Counted from the first letter of the stretch, positions 26,943 through 36,119 are shown. The stretch is DNA of 53,807 bases from Tolypothrix campylonemoides VB511288 (GCA_000828075.3 JXCB02000033.1:232700-286506); one strand, 5' to 3'. The notes: a model not told the origin generated them from the letters alone. Numbers and translations are program-made.

Positions 26943-27136
26943 GGAGAAGTCTGTAGACGCAAAGCAGCTTCCCGTTAGGGTGCGTCGGCGTCCGGCGATT
27001 GCAAAGGAGCGCAGTGCCCTTTGGGCAATCAGAACTATGCCCTCCGGGCAGGCTACGCCAACGGTAGAAGCTACTCAAACAAGCCGAGTGCTAAGTTGGA
27101 GTTGAAAAAACCAGCGGTAAACATAGGAATCAAGTA
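26943..27136. repeat. dispersed palindromes between petP and the ATPase gene
   Basis: Short palindromes TGCCCTTTGGGCA and GCCCTCCGGGC with GGCTACGCC, of the kind dispersed in cyanobacterial genomes (compare 42530-42570). No ORF is seen. Confidence 0.55.
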
Positions 27137-28237
27137 ATGGCCCTGATACTGACATTTTTGGGCAAAGGCGGCAGCGATCGCACGAAAATTGCGATCGCCG
27201 CAGCCAAATTATTGGCAAGTCAAGGTAAGCGTGTTCTCCTGGCGGGACTTGCAGAACCAGCATTGTCTATCCTGCTGGGAGCAACTCTTGGTCCTGATCC
27301 CCAAGAAATTGCTCCCAATCTACAAGTTGTGCAGTTCCAAACAGCAGTGCTGCTAGAACGCAGCTGGGAGGAAGTGAAAAAACTCGAGGCGCAATACCTC
27401 CGCACGCCTATCCTGAAAGAGATTTATGGTCAAGAATTGGCAGTCTTGCCGGGGATGGACAGCGCCCTTGCTTTGAATGCTATTCGAGAGTATGACGAAA
27501 GCGGCAAATATGACGCGATCGTCTATGATGGCTCAGGCGACTCTTCCACCGTGCGGATGTTGGGAATGCCAGAGTCTCTCAGTTGGTATGTGCGGCGGTT
27601 TTACCAATTGTTTATCAATTCCGACTTAGGAAAAACAATTTCCGAATCGCCGTTGGTTCAACCGCTTATTAGCACGTTTTTCAACGTCAACTGGACATCA
27701 GATAACTTCTCCCAACCCACCAACAAAATTAATAATATTTTGGACAAGGGAAAAGCCGCCCTTGCCGATCCCAAACACATTGCTGCTTTCCTAGTCACTA
27801 CCAATGATCCTGTGGAAGTGGCTACGACTCGCTATCTTTGGGGTGGTGCCCAACAAGTTGGTCTCACTATTGGCGGCGTTATCCTTGTGTCAGAAGACAC
27901 AACTGTTAACTTAAGTGAGGAATTTACTCCCTTGCCAGTGACTGTTGTTCCAGACGCAAAAGCGGGTGACTGGCAACCCCTGATCGATGCCCTACCTAAC
28001 TTTGCGGCGCAAGCGGTACAAGCTCCCAAGCCTATAGAAGTAGACGTTCAGACGCGTCAGGTACGCCTATTTTTGCCTGGATTTGACAAAAAGCAGGTCA
28101 AACTGACTCAGTATGGTCCAGAAGTCACTGTGGAAGCAGGAGACCAACGGCGTAATATCTTCCTACCTCCTGCCTTAAGTGGCAGATCTATCACTGGAGC
28201 AAAGTTTCAAAATAATTATTTGATAATCTCCTTTTAG
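27137..28237 (+). CDS. Get3/ArsA-like ATPase with C-terminal alpha-crystallin-like domain
   Basis: 366 residues. N-terminal ILTFLGKGGSDRTKIAIA aligns with the deviant Walker A of the ArsA/Get3 family (KGGVGKT), but the V-G-K stretch is S-D-R, so the P-loop lysine is replaced. VYDGSGD sits where switch I/II residues are expected; residues about 290-366 (EVDVQTRQVRLFLPGFDKKQVKL, GAKFQNNYLIISF) form an alpha-crystallin/Hsp20-like beta module, as in cyanobacterial and plastid Get3d-type proteins. Known relatives bind hydrophobic clients; this one may bind nucleotide poorly or differently. The three changed residues are encoded by a HIP1 octamer. Confidence 0.82.
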   Translation: MALILTFLGKGGSDRTKIAIAAAKLLASQGKRVLLAGLAEPALSILLGATLGPDPQEIAPNLQVVQFQTAVLLERSWEEVKKLEAQYLRTPILKEIYGQELAVLPGMDSALALNAIREYDESGKYDAIVYDGSGDSSTVRMLGMPESLSWYVRRFYQLFINSDLGKTISESPLVQPLISTFFNVNWTSDNFSQPTNKINNILDKGKAALADPKHIAAFLVTTNDPVEVATTRYLWGGAQQVGLTIGGVILVSEDTTVNLSEEFTPLPVTVVPDAKAGDWQPLIDALPNFAAQAVQAPKPIEVDVQTRQVRLFLPGFDKKQVKLTQYGPEVTVEAGDQRRNIFLPPALSGRSITGAKFQNNYLIISF

Positions 28238-28412
28238 GTATTACGAAGCGAATGGGGTATGGGGAAAGGTTAATAGTTAACGTTAATAGTTAATGGTGAG
28301 TGACACTTTTTGACAAACAACTAACTCATGTACCAGGCTTGCGATAGCAAGTGTGGTACAACTAACAATTCCCTATTCCTTATTCCCAATGACCAATTAA
28401 CGTGTACGCCTT
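28238..28412. other. spacer before chlG
   Basis: Contains tandem GTTAATAGTTAA units (about 28269-28291) and CAGGCTTGCGATAGCAAG. No gene is seen. A promoter for chlG probably lies here but no clear -35/-10 pair was found. Confidence 0.4.
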
Positions 28413-29453
28413 ATGTCTGAATCAACTCCGATTACGCCAGATCCAAATTCACCTCAACCACTAGAGTCAGTAACACCAACAGACGAAGTCAAAGCTGCTA
28501 TAGATCGTAGTGCCAAAACCAGGCAACTCCTGGGTATGAAAGGTGCAGCGGCTGGGGAAACCTCTATTTGGAAAATCCGCCTGCAACTGATGAAACCCAT
28601 CACCTGGATTCCCCTAATATGGGGCGTCGTTTGCGGTGCGGCTTCTTCCGGCGAGTACACATGGACGCTAGAAAATGTGTTGAAGTCAGCAACGTGTATG
28701 TTGCTAGCAGGACCATTGATGACGGGTTACACGCAAACCCTGAATGAGTACTACGATCGCGAAATTGACGCCATCAACGAACCGTATCGTCCCATTCCCT
28801 CCGGAGCAATTCCCTTACCCCAGGTAATTACGCAGATTTGGGTATTACTTCTTGCTGGTGTTGGTCTAGCATTTGTTTTAGATGTTTGGGCAGGTCATGA
28901 CTTCCCGATCATCACAGTGACTGCCTTGCTAGGTACCTTCGTAGCATATATTTATTCTGCACCACCTCTGAAGCTAAAACAGAACGGTTGGTTAGGTACC
29001 TATGCCCTTGGTGCAAGCTACATCGCCTTGCCTTGGTGTACCGGTCATGCTTTATTTGGTGAACTCAATTGGAAAATTGTGGTTCTCACCGTGGTTTATA
29101 GTTTGGCTGGTTTGGGCATTGCCATTGTTAATGACTTCAAGAGTATAGAAGGCGATCGCAAGTTCGGATTAAAATCATTACCTGTGATGTTTGGTGTTAC
29201 CACCGCCGCTTGGATTTGTGTGGTGATGATTGATGTGTTTCAAGTGGCGATCGGTGCTTATCTCATCTACATCCACGAGAATTTGTACGCAGCAATTCTC
29301 TTACTACTCGTCATCCCGCAAATCACCTTCCAAGATATGTATTTCCTGCGTGATCCCTTGAAAAATGATGTCAAATACCAAGCAAGCGCCCAACCATTCC
29401 TAGTTATAGGAATGCTTGTTGCTGGTTTAGCAATTGGTCATGCTGGTATTTAA
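28413..29453 (+). CDS. chlG: chlorophyll synthase ChlG
   Basis: 346 residues. UbiA-superfamily prenyltransferase with NEYYDREIDAINEPYRPIPSG (first Asp-rich motif) and NDFKSIEGDRKFGLKSLPV (second), both characteristic of ChlG, about eight to nine hydrophobic helices, and a charged N-terminal extension of about 50 residues. It esterifies chlorophyllide a with phytyl or geranylgeranyl diphosphate in the thylakoid or inner membrane. Length matches cyanobacterial ChlG. Confidence 0.97.
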   Translation: MSESTPITPDPNSPQPLESVTPTDEVKAAIDRSAKTRQLLGMKGAAAGETSIWKIRLQLMKPITWIPLIWGVVCGAASSGEYTWTLENVLKSATCMLLAGPLMTGYTQTLNEYYDREIDAINEPYRPIPSGAIPLPQVITQIWVLLLAGVGLAFVLDVWAGHDFPIITVTALLGTFVAYIYSAPPLKLKQNGWLGTYALGASYIALPWCTGHALFGELNWKIVVLTVVYSLAGLGIAIVNDFKSIEGDRKFGLKSLPVMFGVTTAAWICVVMIDVFQVAIGAYLIYIHENLYAAILLLLVIPQITFQDMYFLRDPLKNDVKYQASAQPFLVIGMLVAGLAIGHAGI

Positions 29454-29877
29454 ACCCGAAAGAAGAAGATGCAAGAAAGAAGGAAGAAGGCAATTAGTGG
29501 GGGATTTAAACCACAGACACAATTGTAGAGTTTCTGGGGACTGGGGACTGGCGACAGTTATCAGTTATCAGTTACCAAGTACCATGCTGGTACTGTTCAC
29601 TGTTCACTGTTCACTGTTGACTATCCCTAATCCCCAGTTTAGTCACAAGAAGGGTTTTTTCCTTTTTCCTTTTAACCTCTTCGTTGTGAACTTATACCTC
29701 TAAAGTGAGAAGTTAGGAGTAAGGAAAAAAGTAACAGTTAAAAGTATGTAGTGAGACCAGTGCTGCGGCAAGGTTTACTCACCGAAACAACTGGTTCCAT
29801 TAGGTGAGGAGTGAAAATGAAAAGCTCCTAACTCCTAACTTAAAAATTAAGACTCGTAACTTTTGTCAGGACTTACC
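29454..29877. repeat. heptamer-rich spacer after chlG
   Basis: 424 bp of short repeats: CTGGGGA units near 29537-29551, CAGTTAT units near 29556-29573, TGTTCAC units near 29597-29617, and the pair TTAGGAGT...ACTCCTAACTCCTAA (29712-29839) that can pair. No gene is seen; a leader for the next gene runs to its start. Confidence 0.7.
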
Positions 29878-30174
29878 GTGTTACAACTACTGTATTATCT
29901 GTTTCATTTCATTCATGTTATTCAGCCTTTGATCATCCCTATTTGCTTTTTCTCTGCTTGGGCACTCATTATTCTCCTTGCCTGGAGTATGTGGACAGCA
30001 GCACGAGATAGTGTCAGTACAGCGCAGCAAATGCATCAAATACCTTGTACAGGCTGCCAGTATTTTACCAATGATTACCGTCTTAAATGCACTGTTCGTC
30101 CCTCTGTTGCCAATACACAAGAAGCGATCAATTGTATGGATTATCAACCAAAGACGAATTCTTTACTTTACTAG
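29878..30174 (+). CDS. conserved cyanobacterial Cys-rich membrane protein, function unknown
   Basis: 98 residues from GTG 29878 (CAGGACTTACC upstream; a TTG at 29863 is the alternative). One or two hydrophobic helices (about 5-45) are followed by a soluble part with TGCQYF, LKCTVRP and INCMDYQP, giving four cysteines that could bind a metal or iron-sulfur cluster. I recognise the general look of a conserved cyanobacterial protein, but no function is known to me. It stands alone, about 420 bp after chlG. Confidence 0.7.
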   Translation: MLQLLYYLFHFIHVIQPLIIPICFFSAWALIILLAWSMWTAARDSVSTAQQMHQIPCTGCQYFTNDYRLKCTVRPSVANTQEAINCMDYQPKTNSLLY

Positions 30175-30256
30175 GAATTGTTAGTAGTTGGTTGTTGGTT
30201 GTTAAAAAGTACTACTAACCACTGACTACTGACTACTGACTACTAACAATTAATCA
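30175..30256. repeat. TTGGTTG and ACTACTG tandem heptamers
   Basis: The spacer contains TAGTTGGTTGTTGGTTGTTA and CACTGACTACTGACTACTGAC between the convergent gene pair. The two arms partly complement each other. Confidence 0.7.
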
Positions 30257-31210
30257 CTAACCAATTTCTAACAATACCTTTAAAACACCCTTTGTCTGAG
30301 CGCGTTCAAAAGCAGTAAGCCCATCAGCGAGAGGATAGCGAGCATTAATCAGGGATTTTACATCCACCTTTTCTTGTTGTAGCAGATCTAGTGCAGGCGC
30401 AAAAGGACCACAACGGGAGCCAATGAGAGTAATTTCATCCACGACTAAAGAAGAAGCATCAAGGCTGAGGTTGCCAGCGTAGGTACTTTTAAGTACCAAA
30501 GTACCACGTGGACGCAAGGCACGGCGAGCAAGTGCAAAGCCTTCCGAGTTACCAGTACACTCTACAGAAATATCAAAAGCTCTATCTGTCACTGTATCAG
30601 CAAAGCCGGTTTTGATACCTCGTGCCTCTAAATGAGTGAGTTTGTCTCGATGACGCCCCACGACCAAAAGGTCGCAGCCTGTTAAAGCTATTGTTTGCGC
30701 TACCAGTATTCCCAGCTTACCATCCCCAACAACAAGCACCCGGTCATCTGGACGTAACTGCACCTGCTGCTGAATTTCCAGCGCCGCTGCTAAAGGTTCG
30801 GTAAAAGTTGCGACTTCTGTGGGAATATTGTTAGGTACAGAATGCAAATTCTCTATTGGCAAACAGAGATATTCAGCAAAAGCTCCGTTACGGTTGACAA
30901 TGCCAAGGACAGTACGATTTTCGCAATGAGTTGATTGTCCGCTACGACAGAACCGACATTGCCCGCAAACAGCATTGATTTCTCCAACGACTCGCTGGTT
31001 AACTAGGTGTTCTGGTCCTTGTTCGACAACACCGACAAATTCATGTCCTAAAATGCCAGTGTATGGATAATAACCTCTCTTCAGTTCTAAGTCAGTGTTA
31101 CAGATACCAGCACAGAGAACACGCACCAAAGCTTCTCCTGGTGGGGGTTCGGGAATAGCTATGTCGGTACGTAGTTGCAGTTGATTGTTTTCGAGCCAGA
31201 GTCCTTGCAT
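30257..31210 (-). CDS. zinc-dependent alcohol dehydrogenase family (MDR) protein
   Basis: 317 residues from ATG 31208-31210 (MQGLWLENNQLQLR); further upstream is only repeat and promoter. The catalytic zinc ligands appear in AGICNTDLEL and LGHEF. The structural zinc loop is VCGQCRFCRSGQSTHC (four Cys). The cofactor domain has VVGDGKLGILVAQ, and the SVECTGN motif is typical. Medium-chain dehydrogenase, substrate unknown. Divergent to the ChaN gene, with the two 5' regions overlapping the same 70 bp. Confidence 0.88.
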   Translation of the reverse strand: MQGLWLENNQLQLRTDIAIPEPPPGEALVRVLCAGICNTDLELKRGYYPYTGILGHEFVGVVEQGPEHLVNQRVVGEINAVCGQCRFCRSGQSTHCENRTVLGIVNRNGAFAEYLCLPIENLHSVPNNIPTEVATFTEPLAAALEIQQQVQLRPDDRVLVVGDGKLGILVAQTIALTGCDLLVVGRHRDKLTHLEARGIKTGFADTVTDRAFDISVECTGNSEGFALARRALRPRGTLVLKSTYAGNLSLDASSLVVDEITLIGSRCGPFAPALDLLQQEKVDVKSLINARYPLADGLTAFERAQTKGVLKVLLEIG

Positions 31211-31277
31211 ATTACATCTTCGGTGTGGTGCAATCTGATGTTTCTTATTATCCTTAAAGTCAGTGTGACACAGAAAA

Positions 31278-32366
31278 ATGACAAAGTATATACGGCATCT
31301 GGTTTCGTTGCAATACACCCAAAACCCCACCCCGGCTTTGGCTAATGCCAAAACCTCCCCTCCCCTTAACAAGGGGAGGGGTAAGGGGTGGGATCAAAAA
31401 GAACAAAAAAGGAAAACACTATTTTTTTACGTTTTGCCTTTTACCTTTTACTTTCTTTTAAGCACCTTGCCTACTTATGCTGAAACAATAAACAATGCCT
31501 GCCCACCTAAATTGGTTTTCACCACTCCTAGTAATAGAGATTTTACCTTTAAAGAGTGGGATAAAACTTGTGGAAACCCGAAAAAGTATCTCTCTAGCTT
31601 TGACCAGATGCTTTTGGAATTAAAACCAGCAAATGTTGTCTATTTAGGGGAAAGTCATGATAACCCAGAAGACCACAAAAACCAGCTAAAAATAATTCAA
31701 GAACTCTACAAACGCAATCCTAAAATTGGTATTGCAATGGAAATGTTTCAACGACCTTATCAAGAGGTTATCAATCAATATTTAGCAGGAAAACTTACCG
31801 AAAAAGAACTCATAGAGAAAAGTGAATATGAAAAACGCTGGGGTTTTCCTTGGGAAAATTACGCGCCAATTCTTAAATTTGCTAAAGAAAAACGACTTTC
31901 CGTTATAGCTTTAAACACACCTTCAGAAATTACCCGTAAAGTTGCCCGCGAAGGTTTAGAAAGTCTAACATTATCTGAACAAAAATTGATTCCACCCTTG
32001 TCAGAAATTCGTACAGATAACGAGGAATATCGCCAACAGTTGCAAGCAGCCTTTCAACAGCATCAAGCTGGTAATCATGGTAACAGCGCAGATGTGGAAA
32101 AATTTTTCCAGGCACAAGTCTTGTGGGATGAAACAATGGCAGAAGGAATTGCCAAATTTGTTAAAAGTCGCCCAAATTATCAAGTTATCGTGTTAGCTGG
32201 ACAAGGACATATCATTTATGGCTATGGTATTCCTAACCGCGTTGCCCGTCGCCTCAAGGCTGAAAAATTCACTCAGCGTTCTGTCTTGTTGAGTCCGCTC
32301 AATGAGACACAACCTAAAGAGAAAAAAGCAATAGCAGATTTTATATTGCAGGGAGGACTACCCTGA
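31278..32366 (+). CDS. ChaN/DUF399 lipoprotein-like haem- or iron-binding protein
   Basis: 362 residues if started at ATG 31278. The mature part (from about residue 70) has VVYLGESHDNPEDHK, IAMEMFQRPY and VLAGQGHIIYGYGIP, typical of the ChaN domain, which binds haem or iron. A hydrophobic signal (LFFYVLPFTFYFLLSTLPTYA, ending about residue 68) precedes it. Codons 18-43 are supplied by a dispersed repeat holding a perfect 11-bp hairpin (31356-31380). No ATG or GTG lies between the repeat and the signal peptide, so the N-terminus is odd: either translation begins at 31278, or an internal TTG (in YVLPF) is used. Confidence 0.75.
   Translation: MTKYIRHLVSLQYTQNPTPALANAKTSPPLNKGRGKGWDQKEQKRKTLFFYVLPFTFYFLLSTLPTYAETINNACPPKLVFTTPSNRDFTFKEWDKTCGNPKKYLSSFDQMLLELKPANVVYLGESHDNPEDHKNQLKIIQELYKRNPKIGIAMEMFQRPYQEVINQYLAGKLTEKELIEKSEYEKRWGFPWENYAPILKFAKEKRLSVIALNTPSEITRKVAREGLESLTLSEQKLIPPLSEIRTDNEEYRQQLQAAFQQHQAGNHGNSADVEKFFQAQVLWDETMAEGIAKFVKSRPNYQVIVLAGQGHIIYGYGIPNRVARRLKAEKFTQRSVLLSPLNETQPKEKKAIADFILQGGLP
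31356..31380. repeat. perfect 11-bp hairpin repeat in the 5' part of the ChaN gene
   Basis: CCCCTCCCCTT (31356-31366), loop AAC, AAGGGGAGGGG (31370-31380). It is part of a dispersed element beginning CCCCACCCCGGC at about 31324. Confidence 0.9.
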
Positions 32367-32807
32367 CGATTTTGTAATTACGGCAATTTTTATAGTTCCA
32401 AGAATGATGGTGTTACACAGGCGATGCTCCCAAACCAGCCGCCACAGGCAGGCGATCGCGATTCGGGATAGTGGCTGAGTCCTACGGACACGCTACGTGT
32501 TGGCTGCGCTTCCGCTTTGCGCTTACGCCAATCGCCCACCTAAACTCCATAGCCCTACACGGGCATCGCCTACATAATTTGTTGGAAAAAAAGACTTGCC
32601 TCATACATCCTATATGTGCAATTATGTTTTCATTTACCGAAAAAATACTGTAAACCTACCAATTTATCGTAGTTAATCACAGAAATATCACATTAATCAA
32701 TTTTTAGCCAACACATCAGAAGTGTCTAACTAGTCTGAAGTTTCATCGCTCAGGCTTGGATGGCTATATGCAATGCGAGCAAAACAGTAAGTGAGGAGCC
32801 ACCAGAC
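32367..32807. other. spacer and leader before the sulfatase
   Basis: 441 bp. The first half is repeat-like (CAGGCGATCGCG, CGCTACGTGTTGGCTGCGC and GCGCTTACGCC); the second is AT-rich (32580-32720) and probably holds the sulfatase promoter. No clear -35/-10 pair was seen. No ORF is supported. Confidence 0.4.
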
Positions 32808-34181
32808 ATGAATAAACGCAAACTGCAAACACTTGGTCGTCGCCAGTTTATAGGGGCTGCAGTTGCCAGTACAGCCTTGACATTAGGAGGATCGAGCTTT
32901 TTTTCCGCTGTTGCTGCTAGACAAAAGCGTCCGAATGTGCTGTTCATTTTGACAGATGATTTGGGCTGGGGCGATATCAGTATTTATGGAAACACCTATC
33001 AAACGCCCAATTTAGACCAGTTGGCAAGGGAAGGGAAGCGCTTCACCAATGCCTATGCAGCGCAAACTGTTTGCACGCCAACACGCATAGGCTTCTTTAC
33101 AGGTCGTTATCCAGCAAGATTGCCAGTTGGTCTTCAGGAACCTCTAGCTGGGGGCGAGACTGTAGGATTACCGCCAGAACACCCAACGATCGCTTCTCTT
33201 TTAAAAGGCAATGGTTATGAGACAGCGCTGGTTGGTAAATGGCACGCTGGCTTTCTTCCCGACTATGGTCCACTCAAGAGTGGCTTTGACGAATTTTTTG
33301 GCAACTACAGTGGAGCGATCGACTACTTTACCCATAAGGATGGAAGTGGCAAACTTGACTTCTATGAAGGTGAGTCGCCAGTGGAAATACCAGGTTATGC
33401 CACAGACTTGTACACTGAGCGTGCTGTTGAATTCATTAAAAGACCCCGCAACAAGCCATTTTATCTCAGCCTTCATTACAATGCACCCCACTGGCCTTGG
33501 GAAGGACCAGAAGATGAAGAGTTAAGTAGAACTTTCTACAATTCAAATCCTTTCACTGCCGGAGGGTCAAAAGAAACCTACGCTGCAATACTGAAGAGCC
33601 TAGATGACGGAGTTGGTAAAGTCTTGCAAGCTTTGAATGAGTCTGGGCAAGCTGATAATACCATCGTCATTTTTGTCAGTGATAACGGGGGCGAGAGGTA
33701 CTCTGATTTTGGACCTTTCCAAAGCAGAAAAGGCAATTTGTATGAAGGCGGTTTGCGAGTCCCCACTTTTATCCGCTGGCCTGGAGTGATTAAACCAGAA
33801 CAAGTGAGCAGCCAAGTCCTTATCACTCAAGACTTGACAGCAACAATTTTGGCAGCAACAGGCACTAAACCTGATCCGAACTATCCACTTGATGGTCAGA
33901 ATTTGCTTCCAGTTCTTCTGGGCAAAAAACCTGTTTACCCGCGAACGCTGTTCTGGCGTTATAAATCTAATGTTGGTGGGCGTCCTCCAGGACAGCTTCA
34001 AGCAGCAGCCCGGAGTGGGGATTGGAAGTACTTGCGGCAAGGAGAGAACGAATATCTATTCAATCTTGCCACTGACGAAGGCGAAGAAACTGACCTCAAA
34101 GACGACTATCCCCAAGTGTTTCAACAGCTGCGCGATCGCTTTGAGGAATGGAATGCAGAAGTCCTGCCTTACCCAGCTTAA
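32808..34181 (+). CDS. Tat-exported type I sulfatase (arylsulfatase family)
   Basis: 457 residues from ATG 32808, chosen for GTGAGGAG upstream and the signal; ATG 32760 would add 16 residues. The N-terminus has the twin-arginine signal GRRQFIGAAVASTALTLGG. Catalytic features are NVLFILTDDLGWGD (metal Asp pair), VCTPTRIGFFTGRYPAR with the C-x-P-x-R motif whose Cys is converted to formylglycine, and VGKWHAGF. It hydrolyses a sulfate ester outside the cytoplasm, perhaps from a sulfated glycan. The maturing enzyme is the next gene, 10 bp downstream. Confidence 0.93.
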   Translation: MNKRKLQTLGRRQFIGAAVASTALTLGGSSFFSAVAARQKRPNVLFILTDDLGWGDISIYGNTYQTPNLDQLAREGKRFTNAYAAQTVCTPTRIGFFTGRYPARLPVGLQEPLAGGETVGLPPEHPTIASLLKGNGYETALVGKWHAGFLPDYGPLKSGFDEFFGNYSGAIDYFTHKDGSGKLDFYEGESPVEIPGYATDLYTERAVEFIKRPRNKPFYLSLHYNAPHWPWEGPEDEELSRTFYNSNPFTAGGSKETYAAILKSLDDGVGKVLQALNESGQADNTIVIFVSDNGGERYSDFGPFQSRKGNLYEGGLRVPTFIRWPGVIKPEQVSSQVLITQDLTATILAATGTKPDPNYPLDGQNLLPVLLGKKPVYPRTLFWRYKSNVGGRPPGQLQAAARSGDWKYLRQGENEYLFNLATDEGEETDLKDDYPQVFQQLRDRFEEWNAEVLPYPA

Positions 34182-34191
34182 GGAATCATTC

Positions 34192-35190
34192 ATGCACGAA
34201 CGTACACTACGCCAAGAAGTATCATCCGGTAAATCTGATAGGCAAATTGCTGCCAAGCGCCCTGGTAAAGTACCTGATAGAGACATGGTCTGGATACCTG
34301 GCGGCACTTTTATGATGGGGTCTGACCACCATTACCCAGAGGAAAGTCCAGCTCATCTCGTCCGTGTCGATGGCTTTTGGATGGATCGCTACGCTGTCAC
34401 GAACAAGCAATTCCAACGTTTTGTGAAAGCAACTGACTACGTAACAGTCGCGGAACGTCCACCAAAGCCGGAAGATTATCCTGGAGCTATACCGGAACTG
34501 CTCGTACCAGGTTCAGCTGTTTTTCAGCAGCCCAAACATCGAGTGAATTTACAAACTTGTAGCTGGTGGGTTTATGTGCCTGGTGCTAACTGGCGACATC
34601 CAGCAGGACCTGGAAGTTCTATCAAAGGGCGAGAAAATTATCCTGTCGTGCATATTGCCTATGAAGATGCTCTTGCTTATGCCGCTTGGGCAGGCAAATC
34701 GCTGCCGACAGAGGCAGAGTGGGAATTTGCTGCTCGCGGTGGGCTAGATGGTGCTGTCTTCACTTGGGGCAATGAATTTGCTCCCAAAGGCAAGCGGATG
34801 GCTAACACTTGGGAAGGCGAGTTCCCCTGGCAAAACCTAAAGCAGCGCTTTCCTGGAGCAGAACCTGTAGGCTCGTATCTTCCTAATGGGTATGGTTTGT
34901 ACGATATGGTGGGCAACGTTTGGGAGTGGACAACTGACTGGTATCGAGACTCTCACCCGGAAAACAAGACGAAATCTTGTTGTATTCCAGTCAACCCCAG
35001 AGGCGGAACACAACAAGAGAGTTTTGACCCAAATATGCCGCAGGCACAAATACCTAGAAAGGTACTTAAGGGTGGTTCCTTCCTGTGTGCGCCCAACTAC
35101 TGCCAGCGTTATCGACCAGCGGCACGTCATCCAGAAACAATAGATACCTCAACGTGTCATATTGGATTTCGTTGTGTAGTCAATGTGTAG
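34192..35190 (+). CDS. formylglycine-generating enzyme (SUMF1-like)
   Basis: 332 residues from ATG 34192 (AAGGA 7 bp upstream). The FGE-sulfatase domain is visible throughout (MVWIPGGTFMMGSDHHYPEE, NPVHH-like YPVVHIAYEDALAYA, LPTEAEWEFAARGG, GNVWEWTTDWY). The active-site pair is in FLCAPNYCQRYRPAARH, equivalent to the two copper-binding cysteines of SUMF1. It oxidises the sulfatase Cys to formylglycine in the cytoplasm before Tat export. Adjacent and co-directional with its substrate. Confidence 0.93.
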   Translation: MHERTLRQEVSSGKSDRQIAAKRPGKVPDRDMVWIPGGTFMMGSDHHYPEESPAHLVRVDGFWMDRYAVTNKQFQRFVKATDYVTVAERPPKPEDYPGAIPELLVPGSAVFQQPKHRVNLQTCSWWVYVPGANWRHPAGPGSSIKGRENYPVVHIAYEDALAYAAWAGKSLPTEAEWEFAARGGLDGAVFTWGNEFAPKGKRMANTWEGEFPWQNLKQRFPGAEPVGSYLPNGYGLYDMVGNVWEWTTDWYRDSHPENKTKSCCIPVNPRGGTQQESFDPNMPQAQIPRKVLKGGSFLCAPNYCQRYRPAARHPETIDTSTCHIGFRCVVNV

Positions 35191-35329
35191 ACATACAATT
35201 AAGAAGAACACAGAACTCAGTTGTCAGAACTCAGTTGAGTATCCCCATAAATAAATGGGCGGGGAAATGATCGCCGGAACAAGCTTTCCCAATGCGTGAA
35301 TTTTGAATTGCTTATCATGTTTCCCTGCC

Positions 35330-36025
35330 TTACCAGCTCCAACCTTTTCTGCTTCGCCAATACTGGGCAACTCGTTCTTCCCACTGTCTCCAATATTCTT
35401 TCATCACTTCTGGTTCAAACCAAAATATCTCAGCTGGCGTATCTGGTATCGCTACAACCAATAGTGCATGATTCACTTCAATATCATATTCTCGATAACA
35501 CTCGTTAACTGCTCCCAAATACGCTGTTAATTGTAGTGGATGTTCGTACAAACGTTCAATTGAACCTTTAGGTTTGTCTGCGGTTTTCCACTCGCAAATG
35601 CAGGGAATTCCTTTATAACTAGCAACACAATCTACTTTGCCGGAATATCTCATGTTGTAGTGAAAAACAGAACCTTCCACAAGTTTCACTGTGTCAACTT
35701 CTTCTAAAACAGGTTTGATACTTTCCCAATAAGCAACACTACCTTCGGGACAAATAGGGTTTTCACCAAGTAGAAAACGTTCAATTTGTTTGTGGGTTTG
35801 CGTTCCTCGACGACTCGCACCTGTGGTAATTCTCGTAGCTTCTTCTGTTCCCACACGCGCTTTCCAGTTTAATAACCTATCACGTTCCTCTTGTGGTTTG
35901 GTGGCATTGAGTATTGTCGTGACACTGGGAAAGCGGTTTCCTTGAGCATCTACGTAGTATTGTTTACCATTTTCCCGCAAAGATTTGCCATTTATGCGGG
36001 GTAGCAGTAGGGGATTAAAGGGCAT
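35330..36025 (-). CDS. PD-(D/E)XK nuclease-superfamily protein (MGME1-like fold)
   Basis: 231 residues. FPSVTTILNATKP, RGTQTHKQIERFL, SGKVDCVASYKGIPCICEWKTADKP and PLQLTAYLGAVNE recall RecB/MGME1-like single-stranded exonucleases; the D-x(n)-E-x-K triad is in VDCVAS...CEWKT. Precise substrate unknown. Divergent from the restriction controller gene with 142 bp between starts, so it might be accessory to that system or unrelated. Confidence 0.75.
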   Translation of the reverse strand: MPFNPLLLPRINGKSLRENGKQYYVDAQGNRFPSVTTILNATKPQEERDRLLNWKARVGTEEATRITTGASRRGTQTHKQIERFLLGENPICPEGSVAYWESIKPVLEEVDTVKLVEGSVFHYNMRYSGKVDCVASYKGIPCICEWKTADKPKGSIERLYEHPLQLTAYLGAVNECYREYDIEVNHALLVVAIPDTPAEIFWFEPEVMKEYWRQWEERVAQYWRSRKGWSW

Positions 36026-36119
36026 TGTATATTGGTGTCAAAAGGTTCCTTTCTATATTTGAGCAATACGTGGGAGGCGATCGCATAATCCTTTGTTTAC
36101 TCAGTATTTCACCTAATGT

